From Agathobaculum ammoniilyticum (lineage in GTDB: Bacteria; Bacillota; Clostridia; Oscillospirales; Butyricicoccaceae): 50,193 nucleotides of DNA. Below the pieces are notes generated by a model. That model worked only from the letters and a program-made list of their open reading frames with translations. It was not told the DNA's origin and ran no database searches. Positions 8,096-17,658 of the stretch are shown here, piece by piece. Every line of letters begins with the position of its first letter. The first letter of the stretch is position 1. A program made the position numbers and the translations under genes. Location of the stretch: positions 1 through 50,193 of the forward strand of contig NZ_JAOQJE010000016.1 of the NCBI RefSeq assembly GCF_025567315.1. Reading direction: 5' to 3'.

Positions 8096-9124
8096 TTGAA
8101 AGCCATTGTAATCACCGAGCCCGGGAAGGCAGTAACGGATGAACAGGAGCGCCCAGAAGCGGCAAAAGGAGAGGCGCTTTTGAAAATGCTGGTCGGCGGC
8201 GTGTGCGGGAGTGACCTGGCCTCGTTTCGGGGTGCGTCTGCCTATGTCAGCTATCCACGCACGATTGGGCATGAGTTCGCGGCTGAGGTCGTTGCGGTTG
8301 AGGATAATCCGTATGGTATCCGGCCGGGCATGGTCGTGACGGGCAATCCCTATTTCAATTGCGGCAAATGCTATAGCTGCCGCCGCGGCTTTGTAAACTG
8401 CTGCGTTAATAACCAGACAATGGGTGTGCAGCGTGAAGGCGCATTCAGCGAATACTTTATCATGCCGGTAGAACGCCTGTATGACGGGCAGGGGATCGCG
8501 CCGGAGTCTCTTGCGCTGATCGAGCCGTTTTGCATCAGCTATCACGGTGTGAGCCGCGCGGACGTACAGCCAGGCGATAAGGTACTGGTGATCGGTGCGG
8601 GTGCGATTGGTATTTTGGCCGGCGTGGCCGCGCGGAGCTTTGGGGCAGAGGTCCACATCACGGATATTGCAAAGGATAAGCTCGAATTGGCAGAGCGCGA
8701 GTTCGGCTTCAGCGGGAGCTTCGTGAACGACAGCCCCGACGCCCTACGGGCGTATGTGCAGAAGATCACAAACGGCGACGGCTTTGACGTCACCATTGAA
8801 GCGGTTGGAGCCCCGTCGACCTTCTTGGGCTGTGTGGAAGCTGCGGCAAGCCAGGGGCGGATGGTGGTCATCGGTGTCGCGAAGCATAACGCCGATTTCA
8901 ATTTTTTGGAGCTGCAGCGCAAGGAGCTTAATGTGTTCGGGAGCCGCGGCGCGACAAAAGCGGATTTTGCCGCGACCATGAAGCTGGTAAAGGACGGCTT
9001 TGTCGATTTGACCAAGCTGATTTCCCGCACCTACCCGATCGCAGACGCCGGCGCCGCATTTCAGGACATGGATCAACATTCCGCAGAAATCGTGAAAGCG
9101 GAATTTGATTTTAGAAGAGAATAA
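8096..9124 (+). CDS. Zinc-dependent alcohol dehydrogenase (sorbitol/threonine/idonate type)
   Basis: 342 residues of the medium-chain dehydrogenase family. I place the start at the TTG at 8096, which has AGAGGT at the right distance and yields the typical LKAIVI opening; the TTG at 8072 lacks a ribosome site. Catalytic zinc ligands are GVCGSD (Cys) and GHEF (His-Glu); the structural zinc loop is CGKCYSCRRGFVNCC; the NAD(P) fold is marked by GAGAIG. It lies 34 bases after the dehydratase and 31 before dctP. In such operons these enzymes oxidise a secondary alcohol of a sugar acid to the keto form. Confidence 0.87.
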   Translation: MKAIVITEPGKAVTDEQERPEAAKGEALLKMLVGGVCGSDLASFRGASAYVSYPRTIGHEFAAEVVAVEDNPYGIRPGMVVTGNPYFNCGKCYSCRRGFVNCCVNNQTMGVQREGAFSEYFIMPVERLYDGQGIAPESLALIEPFCISYHGVSRADVQPGDKVLVIGAGAIGILAGVAARSFGAEVHITDIAKDKLELAEREFGFSGSFVNDSPDALRAYVQKITNGDGFDVTIEAVGAPSTFLGCVEAAASQGRMVVIGVAKHNADFNFLELQRKELNVFGSRGATKADFAATMKLVKDGFVDLTKLISRTYPIADAGAAFQDMDQHSAEIVKAEFDFRRE

Positions 9125-9155
9125 ACCAAGAGGAAAAGAAAGTGAGGAATTACCT

Positions 9156-10211
9156 ATGAAAAGACGTTTTGCAGCTTTGCTTGCCTTGGCGATGTGCCTT
9201 GGATCGTTAACGGCTTGCTCCAGCAGCACCCCAAACACGGACACTGCGGATGGCACGGGTGGCGCGGGCGCCGCGAATGCGGCGTCTCCGGTTACGATTC
9301 AGGTGGGCTTTGAAAACACCAATGAAGAGCCGATCGGCCAGGCGGTGGAAAAGTGGGCCGAGTTGGTAGAGGAGCAGAGCGGCGGTACCATGAAGCTGGA
9401 GCTGTTCGCAAACAGCGCGCTCGGCAGTAAGAGCGAGCTGATCGACCAGATGGTAATGGGCGAAAACATCATCACCATTGCCGATGGCGCGTTCTACGCA
9501 GATTACGGCCTGCCGGATATGGGCATCCTGTACGGCCCGTTCTTCTTCGATACCTGGGAGGATGTCTGGACCCTGCTGGACAGCGACTGGTATGCGGACG
9601 AATGTGAAAAGCTGAAGGAAAAAGGCTTGACCATCCTTGCGTCCAACTGGATCTATGGTGAGCGTGAGCTGATGACCAAGAGCAAGGTGGTGACGCCTGC
9701 TGATATCAAGGGCAAGAAGATCCGTCTGGCGAGCAGCCAGATCTATGTGGAGGGTTTCAATGCGTTGGGTGCCACCGCGGTCCCGATGGCGCTGGGCGAT
9801 GTGTACACCTCGCTTCAGAATGGCACGCTCGATGGCGTTGAGAACCCGCTCAGCACGCTGTACGGCCAGAGCTTCCAGGAGGTCGCCAAGTACATCCTGA
9901 TGACCGGCCATATCAAGAACTTTACGACCTGGTGCATTGGAACGGATTTCCTGAACACGCTCTCTGCGGAGCAGCAGGAGCTGCTCTACAGCACTGCCGA
10001 GGAAGCCGGCCTTTATAACAACGAACTGCAGGAGCAGGCTGATGAGGAATACCGTCAGATGCTGGTGGACGCAGGCGTCGAGATCACCGAACTGACCGAC
10101 GACCAGCTTGCCGAGTGGAAAGAAGCCGCGCAGCCCTTCTATGAAATGGGCGACACCTTTGGCTGGAGCGAAGGCCTGTACGACACGGTACAAGCGGCAA
10201 TGGGCAAATAA
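9156..10211 (+). CDS. dctP: TRAP transporter substrate-binding lipoprotein DctP
   Basis: 351 residues from the ATG at 9156. A lipoprotein signal peptide ends LGSLTAC with the lipid Cys at residue 21, followed by a Ser/Thr/Gly-rich linker to the binding domain (residues about 50-350). GKKIRLASSQIYVEGFNALGATAVPM contains the DctP-family arginine that pairs with the ligand carboxylate, and the following GTLDGVENP region is also family-typical. Anchored outside the membrane, it would deliver an organic acid to DctQM. It is the first of three consecutive TRAP genes. Confidence 0.92.
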   Translation: MKRRFAALLALAMCLGSLTACSSSTPNTDTADGTGGAGAANAASPVTIQVGFENTNEEPIGQAVEKWAELVEEQSGGTMKLELFANSALGSKSELIDQMVMGENIITIADGAFYADYGLPDMGILYGPFFFDTWEDVWTLLDSDWYADECEKLKEKGLTILASNWIYGERELMTKSKVVTPADIKGKKIRLASSQIYVEGFNALGATAVPMALGDVYTSLQNGTLDGVENPLSTLYGQSFQEVAKYILMTGHIKNFTTWCIGTDFLNTLSAEQQELLYSTAEEAGLYNNELQEQADEEYRQMLVDAGVEITELTDDQLAEWKEAAQPFYEMGDTFGWSEGLYDTVQAAMGK

Positions 10212-10246
10212 AACTTTGGATCGCACAGAAGCAGGAGGGCAATATA

Positions 10247-10744
10247 ATGAAAAAAGTGCTGGACGCACTGGTCAAGGTGGAGGCTGTATTGGCTGCGGCG
10301 ATCCTAGTAATCCTGATTGCATGTACATTTTTCGGCGTGCTTGCGCGGTATTTGTTCAACAGTCCGTTTACCTGGGAGGAAGAAGTGCAGGTTGCGTGCA
10401 TGGTATGGATCACCTTCCTGGCCGCGCCCGTCGCGTTCCACACCAAGAGCCATGTCGCGATCGAAATATTGGTGGATGCATTTCCGCAAAAGGTGCAGCG
10501 TGTGATAGAAGTGCTGATCATGATCCTGATGTATGCGATCCTGATTTATTTCTTCTTCCGCAGCCTGGAATTTATCAGCGTACTGGCCCGCACGGGTCGC
10601 AAAACGCCGATTTTGATGGCGCCCTATTCCGTGATTTACGGAGTAGCGCCGGTATCCATCATCCTCATGCTGATCAGCTATACTTATGAAACCGTAAAGA
10701 AAGTATTCCTTACCCCGGCTCAAAACGAAAAGGAGGAAGCATAA
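10247..10744 (+). CDS. dctQ: TRAP transporter small permease DctQ
   Basis: 165 residues with four predicted membrane segments, the size and topology of DctQ. The family motif near the second segment, RYLFNSPFTWEEEV, and the following HTKSHVAIEIL are clear. AGGAGG lies in front of the ATG. The protein partners with the large permease encoded two bases after its stop, together forming the Na+-driven transporter for the acid bound by DctP. Confidence 0.92.
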   Translation: MKKVLDALVKVEAVLAAAILVILIACTFFGVLARYLFNSPFTWEEEVQVACMVWITFLAAPVAFHTKSHVAIEILVDAFPQKVQRVIEVLIMILMYAILIYFFFRSLEFISVLARTGRKTPILMAPYSVIYGVAPVSIILMLISYTYETVKKVFLTPAQNEKEEA

Positions 10745-10746
10745 TC

Positions 10747-12033
10747 ATGAATACTCCTGTCGTTATGATGGTCATTGCGCTGCTTGTTCTTTTATTTATG
10801 AAAGTACCGGTGTTTGCATCGGTTTTGGGTGCGTCAATCGTGTATTTCGTCATGAGCCCGGGCATTAACTCGGCCGTGTTCGCGCAGCAGGCGATCACGG
10901 GCGCGGAAAGCGTTACTCTTTTGGCGATCCCGTTCTTTGTATGCGCGGGTGTCCTGATGAACTATACGGGTGTCACCAAGCGCATCATGGATTTCTGCTC
11001 GGTACTGACCGGCCGCATGTACGGCGGTCTAAGCCAGGTCAATATCCTGCTCTCCACGCTGATGGGCGGACTGTCCGGATCCGCGCTGGCTGATGCCGCA
11101 ATGGAGGCGAAAATGCTTGTCCCAGAAATGGAGAAAAAAGGGATCAGCAAGTCTTTCTCCACGGTTGTGACCGCAGCGTCTTCTATGATCACCCCGCTGA
11201 TCCCGCCCGGAATCGGCCTGATCCTGTACGGCTGTATTGCCAACGTATCGATCGGTAAGCTGTTCGTCGCCGGAATCGGACCCGGTTTGCTGCTGTGCAT
11301 TACGATGATGTTCATGGTATCCCTGATCTCGAGGAAGCGTAAGTACCTGCCGCTCCGCACCACGAAAATGACCGGCGATATGTTCTGGTCTTCTTTCAAG
11401 CCTGCGATTTTGCCGCTGTGCCTGCCTATCATTATTATCGGCGGCGTGCGTCTGGGCATTTTCACCGCGACTGAGGCCGGTGCGGTGGCTATCGCGTATT
11501 CGCTTCTGCTGGGCATCCTTTACCATGACCTGAGCGCAAAGCAATTTGCACAGGGGCTTCAGGAAACGTTGACGACGACATCTTCTATCATGCTGATCGT
11601 TGCCGCCGCGTCCACGTTCTCATGGATTCTGACCAAGGAGATGATCCCTCAGCAATTTACCGAGTGGATGATCAATGTGATCGACAATAAGTGGGTTTTC
11701 TTGGTTGCGGTGGATGTATTCCTGATTATTGTAGGCATGTTTGTCGAGGGCAATGCCAGCATGATTGTCCTGGTCCCGTTGTTCGCGCCTGCAGCGGCAG
11801 CGTATGGGCTGGATCCCATCCATTTTGCGATGGTATTTATTTTCGCCAATGCGATCGGCGCGTTTACGCCGCCGATGGGAACGCTGATGTTCGTAGCCTG
11901 CGGCGTCACAGAATGTAAAACAAAGGATTTTATCAAGGAGGCAGTGCCGTTTTATCTGTTGCTGGCCGGATGCTTGCTCGCCTTGACCTTTGTTCCAGTT
12001 TTCTCGACCGGCTTGGTAAACCTGATTTATTGA
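10747..12033 (+). CDS. dctM: TRAP transporter large permease DctM
   Basis: 428 residues, about eleven or twelve membrane segments. Family features include the scaffold-like start and the two inverted-repeat hairpin regions, e.g. LSGSALADAAMEAKMLVPEM and ITPLIPPGIGLILYG in the first half and GAFTPPMGTLMFVACG in the second. It completes the DctPQM set and ends the operon; the strong terminator at 12071 follows. AAGGAGGAAG in the end of dctQ provides its ribosome site, so the two are translationally coupled. Confidence 0.93.
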   Translation: MNTPVVMMVIALLVLLFMKVPVFASVLGASIVYFVMSPGINSAVFAQQAITGAESVTLLAIPFFVCAGVLMNYTGVTKRIMDFCSVLTGRMYGGLSQVNILLSTLMGGLSGSALADAAMEAKMLVPEMEKKGISKSFSTVVTAASSMITPLIPPGIGLILYGCIANVSIGKLFVAGIGPGLLLCITMMFMVSLISRKRKYLPLRTTKMTGDMFWSSFKPAILPLCLPIIIIGGVRLGIFTATEAGAVAIAYSLLLGILYHDLSAKQFAQGLQETLTTTSSIMLIVAAASTFSWILTKEMIPQQFTEWMINVIDNKWVFLVAVDVFLIIVGMFVEGNASMIVLVPLFAPAAAAYGLDPIHFAMVFIFANAIGAFTPPMGTLMFVACGVTECKTKDFIKEAVPFYLLLAGCLLALTFVPVFSTGLVNLIY

Positions 12034-12070
12034 TTGGATAGTTCGCTTGTTACAACTTTTTTCATATCCG

Positions 12071-12112
12071 CAAAGCGGCCGTATTTCAATGATACGGCCG
12101 CTTTGCTTTTTT
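12071..12112 (+). terminator. Intrinsic terminator after dctM
   Basis: CAAAGCGGCCGTAT pairs perfectly with ATACGGCCGCTTTG around seven bases, followed by CTTTTTT. Confidence 0.95.
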
Positions 12113-12144
12113 GCTCAAAGGCCGATTAAGAAAACTAAACTTTT

Positions 12145-12172
12145 TTGACAAATTGACGATATTATCTATATA
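12145..12172 (+). promoter_or_regulatory. Putative promoter of the chemoreceptor gene
   Basis: TTGACA (12145-12150), 16 bases, TATATA (12167-12172), ten bases before the GGGGGAG ribosome site. Confidence 0.5.
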
Positions 12173-12193
12173 TCTTGATAGGGGGAGAACATA

Positions 12194-14338
12194 TTGAAAA
12201 AACTGAAGCTGGCGTCCAAGCTGGCAATCTGGATTGGCATGGCACTTTTTGTTGCTTTGGGGGCGCTGGTAGCGGTAACGGTCTTTACGACGCAGTCGGC
12301 TATTCAAAAAGGGATTTCTGGCGAACTGTCCTCATTGGCAGAAGCAAACGGAGAAGCAGTTCAGAATATTTTCAATTCGGTAGAAAATGCGGCGCAGGGA
12401 ATGCAGAACTATATGGAGGACGCCTTTGAAAAAGCGGTGCAGAAGCCGGAGGAAAATACCGTGCCGCAATCACCGGAAGCGGCGGCGTTGTTTCAGAGTG
12501 AATTGTATAGCGGGAAAAACCTGACGCCTATCTCGCACAGTGCGGAGCAGTTTATTGTGCAAACGGCGCGCAATCTGGTAAAAGAGAACAATGGCATCAT
12601 CGGTGTTGGCGTTATGTTTGAACCGTATGCGTTTGAAAGCGATATACGGGATTATGGCTTTTATATTGATACCAATACCGTGGATTCCTCGTTTACCCCC
12701 TATCAGTCTTATGAAGATTATGCGAAGGAAGCTTCCTACATGATACCAGTGCAGGAAAAACGATCCTATATTTCACAGCCATATTCGTATGGGGAGGGGC
12801 TGGTCGTATCCTATGGAACGCCGATCCTGCATAACAATAAGGTGCTGGGTACGGTAATAGCCAGCGTGGACCTCAATGCTTTTGCGGAAACTAAAACATC
12901 GAGCGATAACTATTCCTCAATGTGGGTAACGATATGTAACGGCAGCGGCAGCATTGTCTGGGACAGTGAGACGCTGGATGATGTGGGCAAAAATATTGTG
13001 ACGGATTTTACGGTGGATGAGAAGCAAAAGCAGGAATTGTCCGACCGTATGGCCGCACAGACTGCGTTCTCGATGGAAAAAGAACGTCCGGACGGTACAG
13101 AAACGACGGTGTTCTATTGCCCTGTTAAAGTAGGGGGCGAAACATGGTGGTCCTCGACCGGACTGTATACGTCAGATGCACAGCGGGCTGTCCGTAGTAC
13201 CACCATGCTTCTTCTCCTTCTTTCCGCACTGGCGCTCGTATTGATCCTGCTGACGGTTACCATGGTGCTGAAACGTATGCTGGCACCGGTGCAGCATGTG
13301 GTTCAGGCCGCACGAGGGATTGCCGAAGGCGATCTGGATATCCACCTTGATGCATCATCTCAGGATGAGATAGGAAGCCTGTCAAAAGCCTTTCAGGATA
13401 TGGTGGAAAGTCTGAAAGCAATCATTGGGGACATCAATTATCTTCTGAATGAGATGAGCGCCGGAAATTTCCGTATTCACACACGGGAAGAAGCACACTA
13501 TGTAGGCGCGTACCAAAGCATTTTGCTGGCGGTACGGCAGATTAACCGTACTCTGAGCGATACGTTGAACCGCATTAATGGAGCGGCCGATCAGGTGGCG
13601 GCTGGTTCTGCGCAGGTATCCAACGGCGCACAGGCGCTTGCGCAGGGAGCAACCGAACAGGCGAGCGCGGTACAGGAGCTGTCTGCCACGATCGACGATA
13701 TTTCGAATGGTAGTCGGCATACGGCTGCCATGGCGCTGAAGGCTAAGGATGCGGTCGATCATGCAGGCGAGGAACTGAAGTTGAGCAATGAATCCATTGC
13801 GAAAATGAGCGAAGCTATGCAGAATATATCCGAAGCTTCACAGGAAATCGGGAAGATTATCGCCACAATTGAAAACATTGCATTCCAGACGAATATACTT
13901 GCCCTGAACGCGGCGGTGGAAGCCGCACGCGCTGGTTCGGCAGGGAAAGGCTTTGCAGTCGTTGCAGACGAAGTGCGGAACCTTGCTTCCAAATCCGACC
14001 AAGCGGCAAAAGCGACAAAGGAGCTGGTGGAAAGATCGATTTGCGCGGTAGATGATGGCGTAGAAATAATGCAGAGTGTGACGGAAGCCGTCTCCCGTGT
14101 GCTGGACTCTGCAGGAAGCGCGGTATCTGGTATGGATGAGGTGGCTGTAGCTGTGGAGAAGCAGAGTGATTCGATCGTGCAGATCCAGCAGGGGATTGAC
14201 CAGATATCCAGTGTTGTGCAGACTAATTCCGCAACTGCAGAGCAATCGGCTGCGGCAAGTGAGGAATTGTCGGGGCAGGCGCAGATGCTGAAAGGACTGA
14301 TCGACAGGTTTAAACTGCGTGATCAGGGAGAACGATGA
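12194..14338 (+). CDS. Methyl-accepting chemotaxis protein with Cache-type sensor domain
   Basis: 714 residues from a TTG start with GGGGGAG seven bases upstream. Order: TM1 (about 11-33), a roughly 300-residue extracellular sensor of dCache type (with the GVGVMFEPYAF and YISQPYSYGEGLVVSYGTPI segments usual in these domains), TM2 (about 337-360), HAMP, and the cytoplasmic signalling domain whose hairpin tip reads FQTNILALNAAVEAARAG. It would control CheA and thus swimming direction. It stands alone between terminators, next to the transport operon, so it may sense the same class of nutrient; no chemotaxis or flagellar genes lie in the window. Confidence 0.92.
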   Translation: MKKLKLASKLAIWIGMALFVALGALVAVTVFTTQSAIQKGISGELSSLAEANGEAVQNIFNSVENAAQGMQNYMEDAFEKAVQKPEENTVPQSPEAAALFQSELYSGKNLTPISHSAEQFIVQTARNLVKENNGIIGVGVMFEPYAFESDIRDYGFYIDTNTVDSSFTPYQSYEDYAKEASYMIPVQEKRSYISQPYSYGEGLVVSYGTPILHNNKVLGTVIASVDLNAFAETKTSSDNYSSMWVTICNGSGSIVWDSETLDDVGKNIVTDFTVDEKQKQELSDRMAAQTAFSMEKERPDGTETTVFYCPVKVGGETWWSSTGLYTSDAQRAVRSTTMLLLLLSALALVLILLTVTMVLKRMLAPVQHVVQAARGIAEGDLDIHLDASSQDEIGSLSKAFQDMVESLKAIIGDINYLLNEMSAGNFRIHTREEAHYVGAYQSILLAVRQINRTLSDTLNRINGAADQVAAGSAQVSNGAQALAQGATEQASAVQELSATIDDISNGSRHTAAMALKAKDAVDHAGEELKLSNESIAKMSEAMQNISEASQEIGKIIATIENIAFQTNILALNAAVEAARAGSAGKGFAVVADEVRNLASKSDQAAKATKELVERSICAVDDGVEIMQSVTEAVSRVLDSAGSAVSGMDEVAVAVEKQSDSIVQIQQGIDQISSVVQTNSATAEQSAAASEELSGQAQMLKGLIDRFKLRDQGER

Positions 14339-14350
14339 ATAGGGAAGGAA

Positions 14351-14383
14351 AATACCACAGGCATATGGCCTGTGGTATTTTTT
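14351..14383 (+). terminator. Intrinsic terminator after chemoreceptor gene
   Basis: AATACCACAGGC pairs with GCCTGTGGTATT around a five-base loop, followed by a T-run. Confidence 0.93.
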
Positions 14384-14549
14384 GTGTGATGTGAGAGGGT
14401 ACGCCTCCTGAAAAAATTTCTTGAGAAAAAATAAATAATAAATAAGAATATGCGTATACAAAAATAAAATGAAATATGTTACTTTATCACAAATAAACGA
14501 ATGAAAAGTTGTCATAATATATGAAAAATATAATAGGATAGAAAAGAGA

Positions 14550-14578
14550 TTGACAGACCAAGCAGGTGGTGTTATATT
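14550..14578 (+). promoter_or_regulatory. Promoter of the MarR-headed operon
   Basis: TTGACA (14550-14555), 17 bases, TATATT (14573-14578); expected start about 14585, 26 bases before the GTG of the MarR gene. No other strong promoter is seen up to the terminator at 23448, so nine genes may be one unit. Confidence 0.75.
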
Positions 14579-14610
14579 TTGTTTAACAGGAAACAAAAAG
14601 AGGTGGAAAT

Positions 14611-15060
14611 GTGGAAAACTTTTACCAGGAAACAGAAACAATTATGGTTCGCCTCTTTAACTGTTATACCAATTTGCAGCGCTCTAAACATGAATACTGC
14701 TCAGGGGTGGAGTTGTATCCGTCCGAGATTCATGCGATAGAATGCATTGCGGCGACCCGAGCGCTCAATCTGACGGAGCTCTCTAATCAGCTGGGATTGA
14801 CGAAAGGTGCTGTGTCCAAAAGCGTTGGAAAGCTCGAGAAAATTGGACTACTGCGCCGCTACAAATATGTAAGTAATCAAAAGGAAGTATACTTCCATCT
14901 GACAGAGCTTGGAGTACAGGCGTATGAAGGGCATAAGCGCTACCATGAGGCGATGGATCGCGTGATGGAACAGTATGGGGAAGCGGTATCAAAAGAAAAG
15001 GGGGAGGAAATATTGCACTTTCTGCAGCTTTATCTGGAACAGATGCAGACATTGGGATGA
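14611..15060 (+). CDS. MarR family transcriptional regulator
   Basis: 149 residues from a GTG start preceded by AGAGGTGG. The winged-helix core is visible: LNLTELSNQLGLTKGAVSKSVGKLEKIGLLRR, the recognition helix and wing of MarR proteins, followed by a dimerisation helix at each end. MarR proteins are usually repressors released by small phenolic, oxidant or metabolite ligands. As the first gene of the operon and 36 bases before the ATC-hydrolase-like gene, it likely regulates its own transcription unit. No obvious palindrome was found next to the promoter, so the operator is not assigned. Confidence 0.85.
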   Translation: MENFYQETETIMVRLFNCYTNLQRSKHEYCSGVELYPSEIHAIECIAATRALNLTELSNQLGLTKGAVSKSVGKLEKIGLLRRYKYVSNQKEVYFHLTELGVQAYEGHKRYHEAMDRVMEQYGEAVSKEKGEEILHFLQLYLEQMQTLG

Positions 15061-15096
15061 AGAAGTGTGTTTGATTTTCAAAAGGGAGGTTTTTCT

Positions 15097-15822
15097 ATGG
15101 ATGTTATTCTTTCGTCGGCGTCCCATCACGCAATGCTGTTTGCCTATTTGGCAAAACGGACGATAGATGCTTTTGGAGAGGCGGGCAAGGCTGCGGTAAC
15201 GGCGGGTGTAAGGCATTATGGTGAGCAGCGGGGGCGCCGCATGGCGCTGCGCACGCAGGCGGATGGAAATCCGCTCGATGTGGAAAACTATCTGGTTTAT
15301 GGCGAATGGGAGGCTTTCCCAGGGCAAATGGATCTTCGTTTCCCGCAATATGCACCGGAGGTACATATGGAAAACCATTGCTGCCCGTGGTATACCGAAT
15401 GGAGTAAGCGTGGACTGCTGGAGTACGGAAGCTATTACTGCAAGGATGTAGACGCAGCGCTGGCACGCGGTTATAACGGAATGGAACTGAAGCTGCTGGC
15501 GAACCGGACACTGGGGGATGAGTTCTGCGATTTTATTTTTGACGGTTGCGGTGTGCCGACAGAACGGATGGAGGCGTTTGCAGAAAAACGGAACAAAATT
15601 GGCGGAAAAGCAAAAATGCCGTGGGAATATCATGTAGGCCATCTGTATAGTGCGATGCGGCAGGCGATTGTCTCCGCATTTGGCAAAGACGGAGAAAATG
15701 CCGTTGCGCTGGCAATGGAAGACTACAAAGAGGAATACGGCAAGGCAGCGCATGACTTGGTGCTCGAGTATGCGAATATTGATTATGACGCGATGCCTGC
15801 TTATGAGGGCATCGGAGACTGA
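15097..15822 (+). CDS. L-2-amino-thiazoline-4-carboxylate (ATC) hydrolase family protein
   Basis: 241 residues from the ATG at 15097 with AGGGAGG eight bases upstream. I recognise the overall pattern of the ATC-hydrolase family: an N-terminal GVRHYGEQRGRRMA helix, LDVENYLVYGEW, a double cysteine HCCPW (Cys95-Cys96) and a C-terminal DYKEEYGKAAHD. In Pseudomonas the named member opens the thiazoline ring of ATC on the way to L-cysteine. Many gut Firmicutes carry homologues with no assigned function. Here it is encoded with an M20 amidohydrolase and a cysteine-desulfidase-like protein, which matches the chemical logic of that pathway, but the substrate is not proven. Confidence 0.7.
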   Translation: MDVILSSASHHAMLFAYLAKRTIDAFGEAGKAAVTAGVRHYGEQRGRRMALRTQADGNPLDVENYLVYGEWEAFPGQMDLRFPQYAPEVHMENHCCPWYTEWSKRGLLEYGSYYCKDVDAALARGYNGMELKLLANRTLGDEFCDFIFDGCGVPTERMEAFAEKRNKIGGKAKMPWEYHVGHLYSAMRQAIVSAFGKDGENAVALAMEDYKEEYGKAAHDLVLEYANIDYDAMPAYEGIGD

Positions 15823-15833
15823 GGAGTGTTTTT

Positions 15834-17642
15834 ATGCTGCAGGATTTTGGGCGTATTATAGAGACTGATGTCGTTGCGGTCGGCGGCTCTGGTGCAGGCA
15901 TCACAGCTGCAGTTTATGCTGCGCGTGCTGGCGCGCGAGTTGCCTTGGTTTCCAAGGGGAAAATTGGAGTGAGCGGCAATGCGATCATGGCCGGAGGCGG
16001 CTTTGGTGTGGATGGAGAGAGCGGCAAAAACCTGCTGCACCTGGATTTTGCCGACCCCTCTTTTACGAAGGAACGACTGTTCGACTGTATTGTGAAAGAA
16101 TCATTTTATCTGGCAGACCAAAATATGGTGCGGCAGTATATCGACGACGGGCCGATCGTGATGAAAGATTATCTGGGATGGGCCGAGCGAGCGGGACAGG
16201 ACTTCTTCTGCTGTCCGCCAGCCAACTGGATTGCCTCCGGACTGAGCTTTACCAAAGCATTGGTACAAGGGTTGAAAGAAACCGCAGGCATTCAGACGTT
16301 TGAAGACATGATGATCGTTGAAGTGCTCACAAATGAAAAAACGGTCTGCGGCGCAGTTGGTATAGACATATATACTGGCGAGGCGGTTCTGTTCCGCACA
16401 AAGGCTGTTGTAATTGGAACCGGCGGCTATATGCCGTTTTCGATGAACAACACCGTGACTGATATGACTGGGGATGGGCCGGCAATGGCGTACAGGGCCG
16501 GCGCCCGGCTGACAGATATGGAATTTATCCTTTCGTTCCCGACTGCGGTAGTGCCGCAGGAGATGAGAGGCTCGATCTATCCTTATGTGTTTGAGTATAA
16601 CATGCGCAATCTCAAATACACGATCAGGGACAAAAACGGCGATCCGTTGCCTATACCGGAGGAGGTCGTTAAGTTGTCTCGTGGAGGAAAGCTGAGTAAA
16701 CTGGTCACCTCCTATTATTTCGGTTATGCGGCGGATCAAGGATTGGCGGGGCCGAATGGGGGATTCTTCTACGACTATTCTGCCAACAGCCGCGAAGAGA
16801 AAGAGGCAGGACTAAAGATTTTCTATGACCGGTTTGACCGGTGGCACAGGCATGGGTACTACAAGGGTGAGAGTCTGGCAACGGTCGAGCGGATGCTATT
16901 TGCAGACGAACCGATTGAGGTTGGTATTGGCGCGGAGTACTGCATGGGCGGCGTTGAAATTGACGACCAGATGCAGACAGGCGTAGATGGTCTGTACGTC
17001 GCGGGAGAAGCAGGCAGCGGCGTGTTCGGAGCCTGCCGAGTAGGGGATGGCCTTGTGGAGATGATGTGCCAAGGAATGCGTGCGGGCCGGAATGCTGCGG
17101 CATATGCGGAGCAAAGCAAGCTCCATGCTCTGGATGAAGCACAGTCAGCACAATGCTTAAACAAAATATTTGGTATTTTTGAACATCGAGGCGGAATGAA
17201 CGCCTTGACGCTCTATGAGGAAATACAGAAAGCATGTGATGAGGGCTTCGGGCTGATTCGCAGTGAGGAGAGACTGAAAAAGGCGCTGCGGCGCATAGAA
17301 GAACTGGAGGCAGAGTGGAAAAACGTAACGCTGGTCAGCCAGAGCAGAGCGTACAATCTGGAATGGCTCGGCGCACTGCAGACACAGAATCTTCTGACCT
17401 GTTGTAAGGCAGGTATTTTGGCAGCAATCGAGCGTAAGGAAAGCCGCGGATGTCACATCCGCAAGGATTATCCGCAGGTGGATCATGATAATTATCTGAT
17501 AAAATATGTTCACCATGACGAGGCCGGCGAAATGAAAACCGAAATACGCAGGCCGATTGCGGATCGCATGCCGCTGCCGACGGGCAAACGGGAAAACGTG
17601 ATCGAATATTTCCTGGATCCCGCCCTGAAATACAAACGATGA
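15834..17642 (+). CDS. FAD-dependent SdhA/FrdA/AprA-like flavoprotein
   Basis: 602 residues. The FAD-binding fold opens with VAVGGSGAGITAAVYAARAGARV, and GLYVAGEAGSGVFGACRVGDG and ESRGCHIRKDYPQVD match the capping and C-terminal regions of succinate dehydrogenase/fumarate reductase flavoproteins. The dicarboxylate motif FHPTG is altered to SFPTA (Phe235 in place of the His), so it is probably not a fumarate reductase but acts on another acid or amine. It has no signal peptide. The next gene encodes a 2Fe-2S protein that resembles the first domain of SdhB, and the two probably form a soluble two-subunit oxidoreductase. Confidence 0.8.
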   Translation: MLQDFGRIIETDVVAVGGSGAGITAAVYAARAGARVALVSKGKIGVSGNAIMAGGGFGVDGESGKNLLHLDFADPSFTKERLFDCIVKESFYLADQNMVRQYIDDGPIVMKDYLGWAERAGQDFFCCPPANWIASGLSFTKALVQGLKETAGIQTFEDMMIVEVLTNEKTVCGAVGIDIYTGEAVLFRTKAVVIGTGGYMPFSMNNTVTDMTGDGPAMAYRAGARLTDMEFILSFPTAVVPQEMRGSIYPYVFEYNMRNLKYTIRDKNGDPLPIPEEVVKLSRGGKLSKLVTSYYFGYAADQGLAGPNGGFFYDYSANSREEKEAGLKIFYDRFDRWHRHGYYKGESLATVERMLFADEPIEVGIGAEYCMGGVEIDDQMQTGVDGLYVAGEAGSGVFGACRVGDGLVEMMCQGMRAGRNAAAYAEQSKLHALDEAQSAQCLNKIFGIFEHRGGMNALTLYEEIQKACDEGFGLIRSEERLKKALRRIEELEAEWKNVTLVSQSRAYNLEWLGALQTQNLLTCCKAGILAAIERKESRGCHIRKDYPQVDHDNYLIKYVHHDEAGEMKTEIRRPIADRMPLPTGKRENVIEYFLDPALKYKR

Positions 17643-17658
17643 GAAAGGGGCGTATCGA

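Noticed and set aside
15834..17642. Calling the flavoprotein a fumarate reductase
   Set aside because: The His of the FHPTG substrate motif is Phe, there is no signal peptide or FMN-binding/cytochrome domain, and no membrane anchor genes follow.
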